Shown: positions 1 through 9,267 of the stretch, piece after piece
Layout of the letters: every line of letters starts with the position of its first letter
Numbering within the stretch: position 1 is the stretch's first letter
Notes under the pieces: generated by a model
The model's input: the letters and a program-made list of their open reading frames with translations, nothing else
What the model was told of the DNA's origin: nothing
The model's database searches: none
Source of the DNA: Pelagicoccus mobilis
GTDB taxonomy: Bacteria > Verrucomicrobiota > Verrucomicrobiia > Opitutales > Opitutaceae
Reading direction: 5' to 3'
DNA length: 64,000 nucleotides
NCBI RefSeq assembly: GCF_016595505.1
Contig: NZ_JAENIL010000004.1
Span: 168,130 to 232,129 of the forward strand
Program-made: the position numbers and the translations under genes

Positions 1-112
1 GTCGTTTGGATGTTTTCGATTCAGATGCACCAACAATCTGAGAAAAGGCACACAGCACCGCTAAACTCGCGAAGCTAAACAATATACCAAATCCTGTGAT
101 ACCTGTACTCAT
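1..112 (-). CDS. N-terminus of a secreted protein (cut by window edge)
   Basis: An ATG on the minus strand at 112-110 opens a frame that runs off the left edge without a stop (37 codons seen). The protein begins MSTGITGFGILFSFASLAVL and continues CAFSQIVGASESKTSKR, which is a hydrophobic signal-peptide stretch ending in a plausible A-S-E cleavage site. Only 27 bases separate this start from the stop of sulfatase A upstream, so it is probably the next gene of the receptor 1 - sulfatase A operon. Many sulfatases in this region begin with a signal peptide followed by a short basic stretch and PNI, so another sulfatase is possible, but the visible part does not reach any diagnostic motif. Function unknown from this window. 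Confidence 0.6.
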   Translation of the reverse strand, partial: MSTGITGFGILFSFASLAVLCAFSQIVGASESKTSKR

Positions 113-139
113 AGTTCAGTCTAAACCATAAATTCGTTC

Positions 140-1699
140 TTACTTGTCGACAGCGCCGCCAAGCCCGCCTTTGCCCCTTTTGCCCCCGACAGGACCGACT
201 TCCTTCTCAAGAGCACTGCGTAGCTCCTTAACCTTTGCCGGGTACATCCAAGCTAGATTGTTCAGCTCCATTGGGTCTTCGGGCAGGTAGTACAAAGCTC
301 CTGGAGCTGATATCTTGTCACTCTCGAAGATGCCGATTCCTCGTCGGTTCCTGACTTCTCCTGGTGGAACATACTTCCAGTTCCCCTTGCGGATCGCTTC
401 CATATTAACTCCCTGTTGGATGAGGGAATCCCTCCCCCGCTCGCTCTTACCAAGCAAGACGCTAGAGAGATTCTGACTATCCAAGCTTTTGCCTTCAGGA
501 ATCTCTGCCCCAGCTATGGCCGCGAGACTTGCGATCAAGTCGACTTGGCTAATGAGGGCATCGGACAGACCGGCTTTTATTGTTCCAGGCCAAGAAACGA
601 TGAACGGCATGCGAGTTCCGCCTTCCCAAGCGCTGTACTTGCCACCACGCCACGGTCCAGCAGGCTTGTGGTCACCATTCATCTCAACAGCGCCATCATA
701 GTATCCATCATACAATACAGGGCCATTATCGCTACTAAATATTATCAGAGTATTCTTAGCAATTTTGAGCTCTTGGAGCGTCTCCATGATTCGACCGATT
801 CCCCAGTCCATCTGCACAACCGCATCGCCACGAACACCTAGGCCGCTTGAACCACGAAAGCGTGGATGTGGAATACGCGGCACATGGTTTTCATGAACGG
901 CGTAATAAAGGAAGAAAGGTTCGTCCTTGTTCTCTTCAATAAACGAAATCGCCTTTCCAAGAAATTCATCGGGCATTTCTTCATCAGTCCAACGTGCGGA
1001 CTGCCCTCCAGTCATGTATCCGATACGGCTGGTACCGTCTACGATGGTCTTGGCATGCTGCTCGTCCGCTTGCGACTTGAGCAGATGCGGATGCGAAATA
1101 CCTGTCGGCTCGTCGCCTACCATTGTCTGGTAGCTTACTGAAACCGGATCCTTCGGATCCAAATTTGCAATACGGCCATCTTCAATAAAGACAGTTGGCA
1201 CACGATCTCCGGTCGCAGCCATATGATAGGAATATTCGAAGCCAAGTTGCTTGGGGCCGGGCTCGATCTCTTGATTCCAATCTACGGGATCTGTTGGCAA
1301 TCCGAGACCAAGGTGCCACTTTCCAACCAGACCAGTGCGGTATCCATTCTCCTTCAGAACGGATGCAATTGTCGGCTTGTCCGGATCAATAATAAGCGGA
1401 GCGTTCCCGGGTAGTATCTTCGCGTTCTTGTTTCTAAACGCATACTCTCCAGTGAGCAGCGAATAGCGAGAGGGAGTGCAGGTCGAAGCCGACGCGTAGG
1501 CCGACGTAAAACGAATTCCACGCTTCGCCAGCGAGTCTAGATTAGGGGTATCAATGGCTTCTGCTCCATAGCAGCCCAAATCGCCATACCCCACGTCATC
1601 GGCATAAATTACGATGATGTTTGGTTTCTCGATCGCCGAGACAAAAACCGAAGATGCAGAGAGCAAAGCTCCCGCAAAAAGTAACTTAAAGGTATTCAT
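140..1699 (-). CDS. Sulfatase A (family S1, FGly-type arylsulfatase)
   Basis: Secreted type I sulfatase of 519 residues, predicted to hydrolyse sulfate esters from a polysaccharide or its oligosaccharides in the periplasm. Residues 1-22 form a signal peptide. The metal-site motif IYADDVGYGDLG follows at 31-42, and the formylglycine motif C-T-P-S-R has its Cys at residue 74, to be oxidised to formylglycine by a maturase. The SSDNGP motif is further on, and the C-terminal part contains the usual GNWKYV segment of the family. The tail is rich in Gly and Lys. The gene lies 100 bases downstream of receptor 1, separated from it by a hairpin, and is probably co-transcribed with it. The exact sulfate position and sugar cannot be read from sequence. 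The family call is firm; the S1 subfamily is not assigned. Confidence 0.93.
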   Translation of the reverse strand: MNTFKLLFAGALLSASSVFVSAIEKPNIIVIYADDVGYGDLGCYGAEAIDTPNLDSLAKRGIRFTSAYASASTCTPSRYSLLTGEYAFRNKNAKILPGNAPLIIDPDKPTIASVLKENGYRTGLVGKWHLGLGLPTDPVDWNQEIEPGPKQLGFEYSYHMAATGDRVPTVFIEDGRIANLDPKDPVSVSYQTMVGDEPTGISHPHLLKSQADEQHAKTIVDGTSRIGYMTGGQSARWTDEEMPDEFLGKAISFIEENKDEPFFLYYAVHENHVPRIPHPRFRGSSGLGVRGDAVVQMDWGIGRIMETLQELKIAKNTLIIFSSDNGPVLYDGYYDGAVEMNGDHKPAGPWRGGKYSAWEGGTRMPFIVSWPGTIKAGLSDALISQVDLIASLAAIAGAEIPEGKSLDSQNLSSVLLGKSERGRDSLIQQGVNMEAIRKGNWKYVPPGEVRNRRGIGIFESDKISAPGALYYLPEDPMELNNLAWMYPAKVKELRSALEKEVGPVGGKRGKGGLGGAVDK

Positions 1700-1730
1700 T
1701 ATCTAATTTATTTTCCTTCCTACCCAGAAA

Positions 1731-1762
1731 GGCGGATCAGCACTGCCCCGTACCGATCCGCC
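1731..1762 (-). terminator. Hairpin after receptor 1, terminator or attenuator
   Basis: A perfect 8-bp inverted repeat (GGCGGATC at 1731-1738, GATCCGCC at 1755-1762) with a 16-base loop lies between the receptor 1 stop and the sulfatase A start. Read on the minus strand the stem is followed by TTTCT, a short T-tract. It may end part of the receptor transcripts or protect them from decay, giving more receptor than sulfatase. Confidence 0.5.
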
Positions 1763-1799
1763 CTGTATGCTAGTGCAATTTAGCTAACCAACTAATGAA

Positions 1800-4700
1800 C
1801 TAGAATCTAAATGCATTCGTGATTGCCCACGTACGTTCTGGAGCGACGCGAACCTGGCCAGTGGTTCCGTCAGGATTTCTCTTGGTGATGATCAGGTCAT
1901 CTTCGCCAAGAGCGTTGCCGAAGTTGAGACGAGCACTCCAATTAACATCCTGACCAAACAGGTTAATTTTGCGTTCGTATCCACAGTTCAAGCTCACGTA
2001 GTGCGTATCGGAGGTGAAGTATGGGTTTGCGATATCCGCCACGGTGTTTCCGTTCTCGTCTACCGTGTTTGCATACCCAACTGCCCTTTCATCGGTCCAA
2101 GTTACTGCGCCACCAACATGGAAGCCCTTGAACTTGCCTTCGCTGAATCGATAGCGCGTTACGAAGTTCGCTTTCCATTCGGGCATCTCTGGCAGCAAAG
2201 TACCTGACTTTCCTGCTTCAGATTCGATCTTGAATAGCGTTTCCGTACGGTACTGCTGAAGCCAGCCAGAATCCTGACCAATCGCAGGGTTACGAGCCGC
2301 TGTGAAAATCGCGGGACCGTAAGCATTCTCCATGTTTTGGAGGAAGGTATCAGCGAATTCTAGCTCCAACGCTCCTACACCTGCTCGCACTGCCTCTTGT
2401 TTCGAAGCAGAAAGGGACATTCTCCAATTCTTGGTAGGATTGAAGATAGCCTCTAGCTCGACCCCTTCAGAAACAGTGTCCGAGATGGAGCGCAACTGTG
2501 GAATGGAGTCTGGGCTCAGGGTGAATGTTCCATCTCCATTGTCGACGATAGCCGGGTCAAACTGGCTATCCGGACCAAGGTTCAACTGATCTGGCAGAGC
2601 TCCGTAGAATGCGTTCGCAGCGTCTACAAAGCTGTTGAAGCCAAAAGTATCCCAACCGTAGAACGGATCGTTGATGTCAATCCCCACGTTGTGAGCGTCT
2701 ACGAGACGAGTCATCATGCCTTGAATGTAGCCGTACGGATTTGCGCCTGCATTGACAGAGGACTTGGTCACTGCGGTTTCATACCAAGTCGCACGAAGGT
2801 CTAGCTTCCCCTTTAGGGTAGACAGGCTAAAGCCATATTCTTCAGTCTCACCTTGTGGCGGTCCAACATCCTCATTGTAGATGTTGCGGCGAGCACCTGC
2901 AGGAGTGAAGTTCTCAGACTCGTTCCAGAAGAAACGCAGTTCACTCTCCAACGGCAGATCAAAGAGCAGATCCTCGGGGAAAAGCGCGACAACACTTTTC
3001 GTCCAGCTATCAATGGACAGCTCTGGGTCATCGAGCACGTTGAAGACTTCACGAGTCAAGTCACCGTTTGTAGAAGCGTCACGCGCTGTGTCGTATTCAC
3101 CAATGGAACGATTTGAAGTGTCCTCACGGTAGCTCAGAAGCGTAACCACGTGGTTGTCGAGGAAATGCCCTTGGTGAGCGATCGACATGGACTCAAATGA
3201 TTCCTTGTTCTCGCGATAGTTCGCAGTGATACGCTCTGGCAACGCTGTAATGGTGCGATGGGTACGAGGTGGCCCAGTGTAGACTTGCAAATCGTAGCTG
3301 TCGCCAAACTCCGGACGAGCAGTGCTGATTGGTGTCAAGCGAACGTCGCTGAGGCTATCCAAGTCAATTGTTGGACCACCGATATAGAACCACGCGTTGA
3401 CCTGAGCACGGAAGGTACCCGGCTCACCAGCGCTTGTATTGATTTCGTAGTCCCCTGCGAAACGATTCCAGGAACTCTTAAACGACTCATTCACCAGGTC
3501 GTACTGCGAATCCTGATACAGGCCAGTCAGAGTGTGTCTTCCGAGGGCATTTCTCCACCATGAAGCCCCATCCTCGCGGAAATCGTGCTCGATGAACGCA
3601 GTCGCTCTATAGGTTTCTCTTTCGCGATTATTAGTCACGTCGCGGAAAGCATCACGCGTTGTGATGAACGGACGCGAGAAGTTCGGATTGAGAATTGGCT
3701 CCTCATTGTTGTCCCTGACCGAAAGCGTACGGTTCAAATCGATAAACACTTCTGTGTTGTCTCCCGCGATCGGGATGTCGTGCACGAGCGAGTACTCTTG
3801 CTTGTCATAGGCGAGCTCGAAACCGGCCTTTCCGTCCAGGAAGAGTTGCTCCAGAGCAAGATTGATCGCGTCAAAGTCCTTCTCTTGGTAGTCAAAGGCT
3901 CCAGTCAGCAAGTGATTGTAGAAATCGAATACATTGCGGTCGAGCAAACGAGTACGCGAGTAGCCCGCACGATTACGATTAAAGTCACCTGTGCCTCTCA
4001 AGAATCCGCCTCCAGGATTGGATACACCTTGGATACCTTGGATTGATGAAAGATCTCCAGAAAGCCCAATCGATGCAGTGCTGCTGTTGGGGTCCGCGTA
4101 AATAAGAGCCAATTGAGCAAACAGAGGAAAGCCCTCTACCCAACCGTCAGGCCTGTTGCTATTTTTACCGGAAGGAATGATTACTTCGCCTGGCGTAAGG
4201 CTCCCTGTCGCATTGTCACCAGCGATACGCTGGCGGTTGTGACCGTTGAGATACCACTTGCCCGCGTCAGTATCGCTGAACCAACCAGCCGTACTCATCA
4301 TCGGAGGCAGCGGATTCGGAGGAGTACCGTCTATCGTGCCATTCTCATAGCTACCGCGAAACGAAGTACGGCCCAAAACACCGTCCGAGTCACCTTCTCT
4401 CAAGATAGCGTTCGCAGAGAACGTGAAGCGTTCGTCCTTCTCGTTTGCCGGATTCTGCTTGAACTTACGATTCTCGGTCAACAGATCGACTCGTACCGCG
4501 AGACGATCCTCAATCACCTCTCGGTTCAGATTGAGCGTGTGACGATAGGATCCATGGCTTCCGAAACGCGTACTCAAATTAGTACGGTCTCTAAATGAAG
4601 CAGGGTTTAAGCTTCCGTCGATGATGCCTCCAGGATCACCCGCACCAGCAAGGATAGCATTCGGACCGCGAACAATTGTCAGCTGACCGGAGTTGTAGCT

Positions 4701-5132
4701 ATCAAATGGAATATCCGTAGCGAAGTAATTTCTGGTCAGGGTCGCGCTCGCGAGTCCTCGTACGCGATTCGTCCGAGCTGCCTCGACTCTGGATCCGACA
4801 TTGTCTTCGCCGCTGAATCCGCCGGAAAAGTTTCCGTCGATTCCCGCGACCTCGGTGCTCGTGGTGAACTTCAAAGCCTCCTCGAGACTTGTAGCGTCGA
4901 TGTCTTCAAGGAAGTCCTCTGTGTACACAGCAACAGAAGCTCCGACATCCTTGAGTTCTGTTTTAAGACGAGTGCCAGCCAAGGTACTGCCGGCACGATA
5001 GCCAGAGTCTTCTTCTGCGCTTACCGTGAAGGGGCTGAGGGTAAAAACCTCCTCCTCCTCGTCGTTTTCTTGAGCCAACGCATAGGGCCCAACGAGTGCT
5101 CCCGCCAAGAGAGCGAATGGGATCTTTTTCAT
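1800..5132 (-). CDS. TonB-dependent outer-membrane receptor 1
   Basis: Outer-membrane receptor of 1110 residues for energised uptake, most likely of oligosaccharides. It has a signal peptide (MKKIPFALLAGALVGPYALA), an acidic linker, then the TonB-box-like and plug start LSPFTVSAEEDSGYRAG with TLAGTRLKTELKDVG. The plug core VRGPNAILAGAGDPGG follows near residues 150-170, then a long 22-strand-type beta-barrel ending in the terminal aromatic ...NAFRF typical of proteins folded by the BAM complex. No SusD-like lipoprotein is encoded beside it, unlike Bacteroidetes PULs. It is divergent from HTCS1 and upstream of sulfatase A; HTCS1 probably controls it. It is closer to receptor 3 than to receptor 2 in its C-terminal third. 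The ligand is unknown; sulfated fucose- or galactose-containing glycans are an inference from the neighbouring enzymes. Confidence 0.93.
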   Translation of the reverse strand: MKKIPFALLAGALVGPYALAQENDEEEEVFTLSPFTVSAEEDSGYRAGSTLAGTRLKTELKDVGASVAVYTEDFLEDIDATSLEEALKFTTSTEVAGIDGNFSGGFSGEDNVGSRVEAARTNRVRGLASATLTRNYFATDIPFDSYNSGQLTIVRGPNAILAGAGDPGGIIDGSLNPASFRDRTNLSTRFGSHGSYRHTLNLNREVIEDRLAVRVDLLTENRKFKQNPANEKDERFTFSANAILREGDSDGVLGRTSFRGSYENGTIDGTPPNPLPPMMSTAGWFSDTDAGKWYLNGHNRQRIAGDNATGSLTPGEVIIPSGKNSNRPDGWVEGFPLFAQLALIYADPNSSTASIGLSGDLSSIQGIQGVSNPGGGFLRGTGDFNRNRAGYSRTRLLDRNVFDFYNHLLTGAFDYQEKDFDAINLALEQLFLDGKAGFELAYDKQEYSLVHDIPIAGDNTEVFIDLNRTLSVRDNNEEPILNPNFSRPFITTRDAFRDVTNNRERETYRATAFIEHDFREDGASWWRNALGRHTLTGLYQDSQYDLVNESFKSSWNRFAGDYEINTSAGEPGTFRAQVNAWFYIGGPTIDLDSLSDVRLTPISTARPEFGDSYDLQVYTGPPRTHRTITALPERITANYRENKESFESMSIAHQGHFLDNHVVTLLSYREDTSNRSIGEYDTARDASTNGDLTREVFNVLDDPELSIDSWTKSVVALFPEDLLFDLPLESELRFFWNESENFTPAGARRNIYNEDVGPPQGETEEYGFSLSTLKGKLDLRATWYETAVTKSSVNAGANPYGYIQGMMTRLVDAHNVGIDINDPFYGWDTFGFNSFVDAANAFYGALPDQLNLGPDSQFDPAIVDNGDGTFTLSPDSIPQLRSISDTVSEGVELEAIFNPTKNWRMSLSASKQEAVRAGVGALELEFADTFLQNMENAYGPAIFTAARNPAIGQDSGWLQQYRTETLFKIESEAGKSGTLLPEMPEWKANFVTRYRFSEGKFKGFHVGGAVTWTDERAVGYANTVDENGNTVADIANPYFTSDTHYVSLNCGYERKINLFGQDVNWSARLNFGNALGEDDLIITKRNPDGTTGQVRVAPERTWAITNAFRF

Positions 5133-5370
5133 AGGTTTGATAGGGGGTATAGTAGTTCTAGCGAAAAACCTACTTTAGCAGCCCCCTCGCCCTTCTCGGT
5201 ATCAATAATGTTGCATCTGTTTTCTCATTTGTGCGATACACTTAAACCGTTACCCTGCAGCTTCTTACATGCGCTTTGTTTTTATGTTTCGCACTTGATT
5301 CGAGTCGAATTGTATAAGAGCGTTTGAACCTCGGCAGCACCCCCTTTCGTTTCTGTCCAACCTGTATTTC
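5133..5370. promoter_or_regulatory. Divergent control region of receptor 1 and HTCS1
   Basis: This 238-base gap must hold the promoters of both receptor 1 (minus) and HTCS1 (plus). CTTAAAC at 5241-5247 (GTTTAAG in the receptor direction) starts 109 bases from the receptor start codon; the same 7-mer lies at the same distance before receptor 3. AAACCGTTA at 5244-5252 also occurs, in the opposite orientation, before receptor 2 (25449-25457). No convincing sigma-70 box pair was found for the receptor. Operator status is inference. Confidence 0.4.
5298..5310. promoter_or_regulatory. Palindrome next to a -10-like box before HTCS1
   Basis: ATTCGA-G-TCGAAT is a perfect 6+6 palindrome around one base. 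It directly precedes TATAAG (5313-5318), which could serve as a -10 box for HTCS1, whose start codon is 53 bases further on. The placement suits a repressor or autoregulatory site; the sequence shows only the symmetry. Confidence 0.3.
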
Positions 5371-8300
5371 ATGAGGAAAGTCATACCAGTTTTCGTATCC
5401 CTAGCTCTCGCCAGTCTTGGCTTGGCTGAACGCCTCCCGTTCAACGAGCGGAGCTCTCCGAACCGTCTCACCGAACATTGGCGCTGGACTGAACTGGAAG
5501 CCCTGAAAGGGAGCGCGTTCACATGTGCCGCAGAAGACGAAAGTGAGGTTTTATGGTTCGCGGACCAAAACGGCCTCAGCTCCTACGATGGGCTTACCCT
5601 TAAGAATTTTCCCTTCCCAGAAGGACGTCTTTCACACAGCCCTACAACCCTCTTCATCGCGAGCGACCAAACCATCTACATCGGCGGACGAAACGAGGTG
5701 ACCTCGTATAAGGATGGCGAGTGGAATGTGGTTTTTCACTACGAGACCAACTATTGGGGAAAGCAGAACCTGCACGAACTCGAGGACGGCTCCATCCTCA
5801 TCGGAGCGCCACGGGGACTCTACCTTAAGAAAGAAGGCAAAGAAGCAGAACACATTTACACATCCGGGTCCGCGTTCTGCGGTTTGTTCGAGCACAAGGG
5901 TGCGATATGGCTTTCGGAATCCCTTAGTCGAAACGTCTACAAGCTACCAATCGCAGATGGCGAGCTCGCTCCACCTCGAGAATGGACGATCTACACCTTG
6001 CCGGGACGAAACGCGAAGCCGCGCTACTTCGCTTCAGACCGGGACGGGAGACTCTGGTCCACAAGTTCAAACGCTAACTTCTCCGCCCTAATCTATGACG
6101 AAAACTCAGACGAATGGGTAACAACCGATATCGGCATCCCGACCGGCTCTTTCCGTTACCAGGAACGATGGATCACCCAGTGCCACGATGGCAATCTAGC
6201 TATTCGCACACTGGACGGACTCATCTGCCAACAAGGCGATAATTGGATACAGCTAGATAAGTCCGAATACGACCTCCCGACAACCGTCCCCTTCATCGTC
6301 CATCGAAAAAACGGCAACACGTTAATCGGAAGCCAGCGATCAAGCATCTACGAAGTGCAAACTTCCGGTAGAAGTTGGCGTACCTACTCGGAATTGAACT
6401 TCCAACTGGAAAGTCAATCCGGCCACCTCTGGTTTATCAGCCAAGCAGGTGAAGTGGTTCAGCACTCACCCCAAGACGACACATGGCATACCTACCCAGG
6501 CAGTATCGACACCCCAACCGCCCTCACTGAATCCAACGACAATACAATATGGGCCCATGGTTCCGATCGGTCCCAAGCAGCGATCGCTATACTCTCTAAC
6601 GATGAATGGTCCATCCGCCGCTATCCACAGCTCGGCCCTCGACTGTGCTACCTGTCTTCCCACCCGAGCGATGATGGAAAAATATACTTCGGCTCAGGCC
6701 TCCTGCCAGAAGAAACAAGGGCGAACAGCAGAGGCGGTTTGCTCGAACTCACGATTAGCGACGGTCGTTTTAATGAAAGGTTGATAAGCGACGAACCCAT
6801 GCCCGTTAGAACCTACGGCATCACGCAGACTCCCGACGGCAGTCTTTGGATTGGCGGACAAGGACTCACGAAAATCGAATCCACAGTAGGCGAACCCAAT
6901 ATCCAGTTTCCAGATACGTTTACTTCGCAGTGGATAGACCATCTCATTTGCGACTCTAGAGGCAGGCTCTGGATCGCTCTCTGGGGGATTGGCATCTACC
7001 TCTTCGAGGACGAACAATGGACGCTTTTCGACTACTCATCGGGACTATCGACCAACAACGTCGTATTCCTGATGGAGCACAACCAGCAACCGGGCGTAAT
7101 CCTCGCTGCCACTGAAACCGGAATCGCTCGATTCACAGATGGGAAGTGGTCCCATCGCCCCCTTCCTGAAGAACTCCACATCGCTCGGGAAAACTGCACA
7201 CTCAAGCAGAGCTCCGACGGTTCAATTTGGATCAACTTCCTCACAAAACCTTGGTACAACCAGCTATCAACCACTCTACAGTCGGAAATAGAGCAAATCC
7301 CCCTCATTCGCAGCATTCGCTACACTCCCGAGAAAATCGAACCAACGACCACGATAACCAACTTCCAGGAGAAGATTCCCGAGCCCGGAAACGCATACGT
7401 GTCATGGAGCGGCCTAGATTCCTGGGGGCAAACACCAAACAGCTTCCTGGAATATTCGACCCGAGTCAATGCGGGTAGCTGGTCCCCATTTAGCAACGAC
7501 ACCGACATCCTAATAACCAGCCTGAAGGCCGGAGAATACACCTTTGACGTGCGAGCTAGAGACTTCGACGGCAACGTTCAATCTAATCCTTCCAGTATCA
7601 TCTTTTCGGTTACGGCCCCCATTTGGAAACGCCCATGGTTCCAAGCGCTCGTCCTAGCGACCCTCATTTTCATAACCTATCTCATCACCCACATCATCCG
7701 CTTGAGGATTCGCCACATCAGAGAAATCGAAGAAATAAAAATCAATTTCTTCACAAACATATCCCATGAGCTGCGAACGCCGCTCACTGTCATCTCCGGC
7801 CCTCTTGAAAGCGCGCTTGAATCCGTCAATGAAGGAAAGGTGAAGGAGCAAATTTCTCTCGCTCTCAAAGGAGCCAGAAAGACGATGCACCTAGTCGATC
7901 AACTTCTGGATTTTAGAAAGTATGAAAGCGCGCATTGGCCAAGCCGCCTCGTCCAAGGCGACATAAGTGAATATATCCGCGAGGCAGTCCTACTCCACAA
8001 ACCCTTAGCGATTCGAAAAGGCCAAAGCCTGAGCTTTCACTCAGACATAAGCATCGAGACCTCCCAATACGACGAGGAGAAGCTTCCAAAAATCATAGAC
8101 AACCTGGTTTCCAACGCATCCAAGTACACCCCAGACGGAGGAACGATCACTGTCACCGTACGAGAGGACTTACTTCCAGAACACATCAGTATTCAAGTTA
8201 AAGATACAGGCCAAGGAGTCCCAATCTCGGAGCAAGAGAGCATTTTCGAACCCTTCAACCGATCCTCTAGCAAGAATAGGCTCCGTGAAAAAGGGACGGG

Positions 8301-9267
8301 ACTCGGACTTCCACTCACCCGCTCACTCGTCCACTCCCTGAATGGAAAGATAGAACTAGTAAGCCCAGTTCAAGATGGCCGCGGCACACTTTTTACCGTT
8401 CATCTACCTATCCTTTTCGTAGAGGCGGAAGCCGGGGAAAATTCGAAGCTCGATAGCTCAAACGAGATAACCGACAAAAAACGGATTCTAATTGTGGAGG
8501 ATGATCTAGACATCCGGAGCTTTCTACGAATCGAGCTCTCTGACGACTACCAGGTAATCGAAGCCATCGATGGGAAACAGGCGTTCGATCTCGCTCAAAA
8601 AGAAGTCCCAGATCTTGTCATCACCGACGTAATGATGCCGCAGATGGATGGACGCGAACTCTGTACAAAACTCAAATCCGATGAGGCGACGAACCATATA
8701 CCAGTTATCATGCTTACCGCTCTCACATCAGACACAGCAAAGATACGCGGGCTGGAAGCATCGGCCGATGACTACATTACGAAGCCTATCAAGCCCGCAT
8801 ATCTAAGACTTAAGGTTCAGAACCGTTTTGCCACCAGAGAACGTCACATCAAACGCTACCGGAAAGAGTTTCTCAAACCGGAAGCTCCCATCAAGCGTCC
8901 TGGCAACAAGGGGCAGAGCGAGGAATTCGTAGAAAAAGCGATCACTCTCATCGGGGAACACCTAGCTGATCCCGAGTTCGATGTACAAAAGCTCTCAGAC
9001 TCTCTAGCAATGAGTCGATTCACACTCTACCGAAAGCTCAAGGCCATGACCGGAGAAACGCCCAATGTAATGATTCAGAAACTACGAATGAAGCGGGCTG
9101 CGGAGTTACTCCTCGAAGACAAAAACACGATCTCAGAAGTAGTGGATCTAGTGGGGTTCCGAGAGCTCAGCTACTTCAGTAGCAGCTTCAAAAAGCACTA
9201 CCACTGCAAGCCCTCCGAATACAAAACCATGTACGAACAGGAGAGAGACAAGGCTCAGGTTCCTTAA
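5371..9267 (+). CDS. Hybrid two-component regulator HTCS1
   Basis: One-protein sensor kinase and transcription factor, 1298 residues, in the inner membrane. A signal peptide (about 1-19) is followed by two seven-bladed-type Reg_prop propeller units (about 40-640) that sense a ligand in the periplasm. A Y_Y_Y beta-sandwich (about 680-745) and a membrane helix (about 755-778) come next. The HisKA domain has SHELRTP with phospho-acceptor His799, and the HATPase has its N box (NLVSNASKYTP) and GTGLGLP. The receiver domain has phospho-acceptor Asp1086 in VITDVMMP, and a C-terminal AraC-type HTH lies at about 1190-1290. All catalytic motifs are intact. It is divergent from receptor 1, so it most likely activates the receptor 1 - sulfatase A operon. 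The stop overlaps that of the convergent kinase gene. Its ligand is unknown. It shares architecture and length with HTCS2 and HTCS3 but is the most divergent of the three. Confidence 0.93.
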   Translation: MRKVIPVFVSLALASLGLAERLPFNERSSPNRLTEHWRWTELEALKGSAFTCAAEDESEVLWFADQNGLSSYDGLTLKNFPFPEGRLSHSPTTLFIASDQTIYIGGRNEVTSYKDGEWNVVFHYETNYWGKQNLHELEDGSILIGAPRGLYLKKEGKEAEHIYTSGSAFCGLFEHKGAIWLSESLSRNVYKLPIADGELAPPREWTIYTLPGRNAKPRYFASDRDGRLWSTSSNANFSALIYDENSDEWVTTDIGIPTGSFRYQERWITQCHDGNLAIRTLDGLICQQGDNWIQLDKSEYDLPTTVPFIVHRKNGNTLIGSQRSSIYEVQTSGRSWRTYSELNFQLESQSGHLWFISQAGEVVQHSPQDDTWHTYPGSIDTPTALTESNDNTIWAHGSDRSQAAIAILSNDEWSIRRYPQLGPRLCYLSSHPSDDGKIYFGSGLLPEETRANSRGGLLELTISDGRFNERLISDEPMPVRTYGITQTPDGSLWIGGQGLTKIESTVGEPNIQFPDTFTSQWIDHLICDSRGRLWIALWGIGIYLFEDEQWTLFDYSSGLSTNNVVFLMEHNQQPGVILAATETGIARFTDGKWSHRPLPEELHIARENCTLKQSSDGSIWINFLTKPWYNQLSTTLQSEIEQIPLIRSIRYTPEKIEPTTTITNFQEKIPEPGNAYVSWSGLDSWGQTPNSFLEYSTRVNAGSWSPFSNDTDILITSLKAGEYTFDVRARDFDGNVQSNPSSIIFSVTAPIWKRPWFQALVLATLIFITYLITHIIRLRIRHIREIEEIKINFFTNISHELRTPLTVISGPLESALESVNEGKVKEQISLALKGARKTMHLVDQLLDFRKYESAHWPSRLVQGDISEYIREAVLLHKPLAIRKGQSLSFHSDISIETSQYDEEKLPKIIDNLVSNASKYTPDGGTITVTVREDLLPEHISIQVKDTGQGVPISEQESIFEPFNRSSSKNRLREKGTGLGLPLTRSLVHSLNGKIELVSPVQDGRGTLFTVHLPILFVEAEAGENSKLDSSNEITDKKRILIVEDDLDIRSFLRIELSDDYQVIEAIDGKQAFDLAQKEVPDLVITDVMMPQMDGRELCTKLKSDEATNHIPVIMLTALTSDTAKIRGLEASADDYITKPIKPAYLRLKVQNRFATRERHIKRYRKEFLKPEAPIKRPGNKGQSEEFVEKAITLIGEHLADPEFDVQKLSDSLAMSRFTLYRKLKAMTGETPNVMIQKLRMKRAAELLLEDKNTISEVVDLVGFRELSYFSSSFKKHYHCKPSEYKTMYEQERDKAQVP

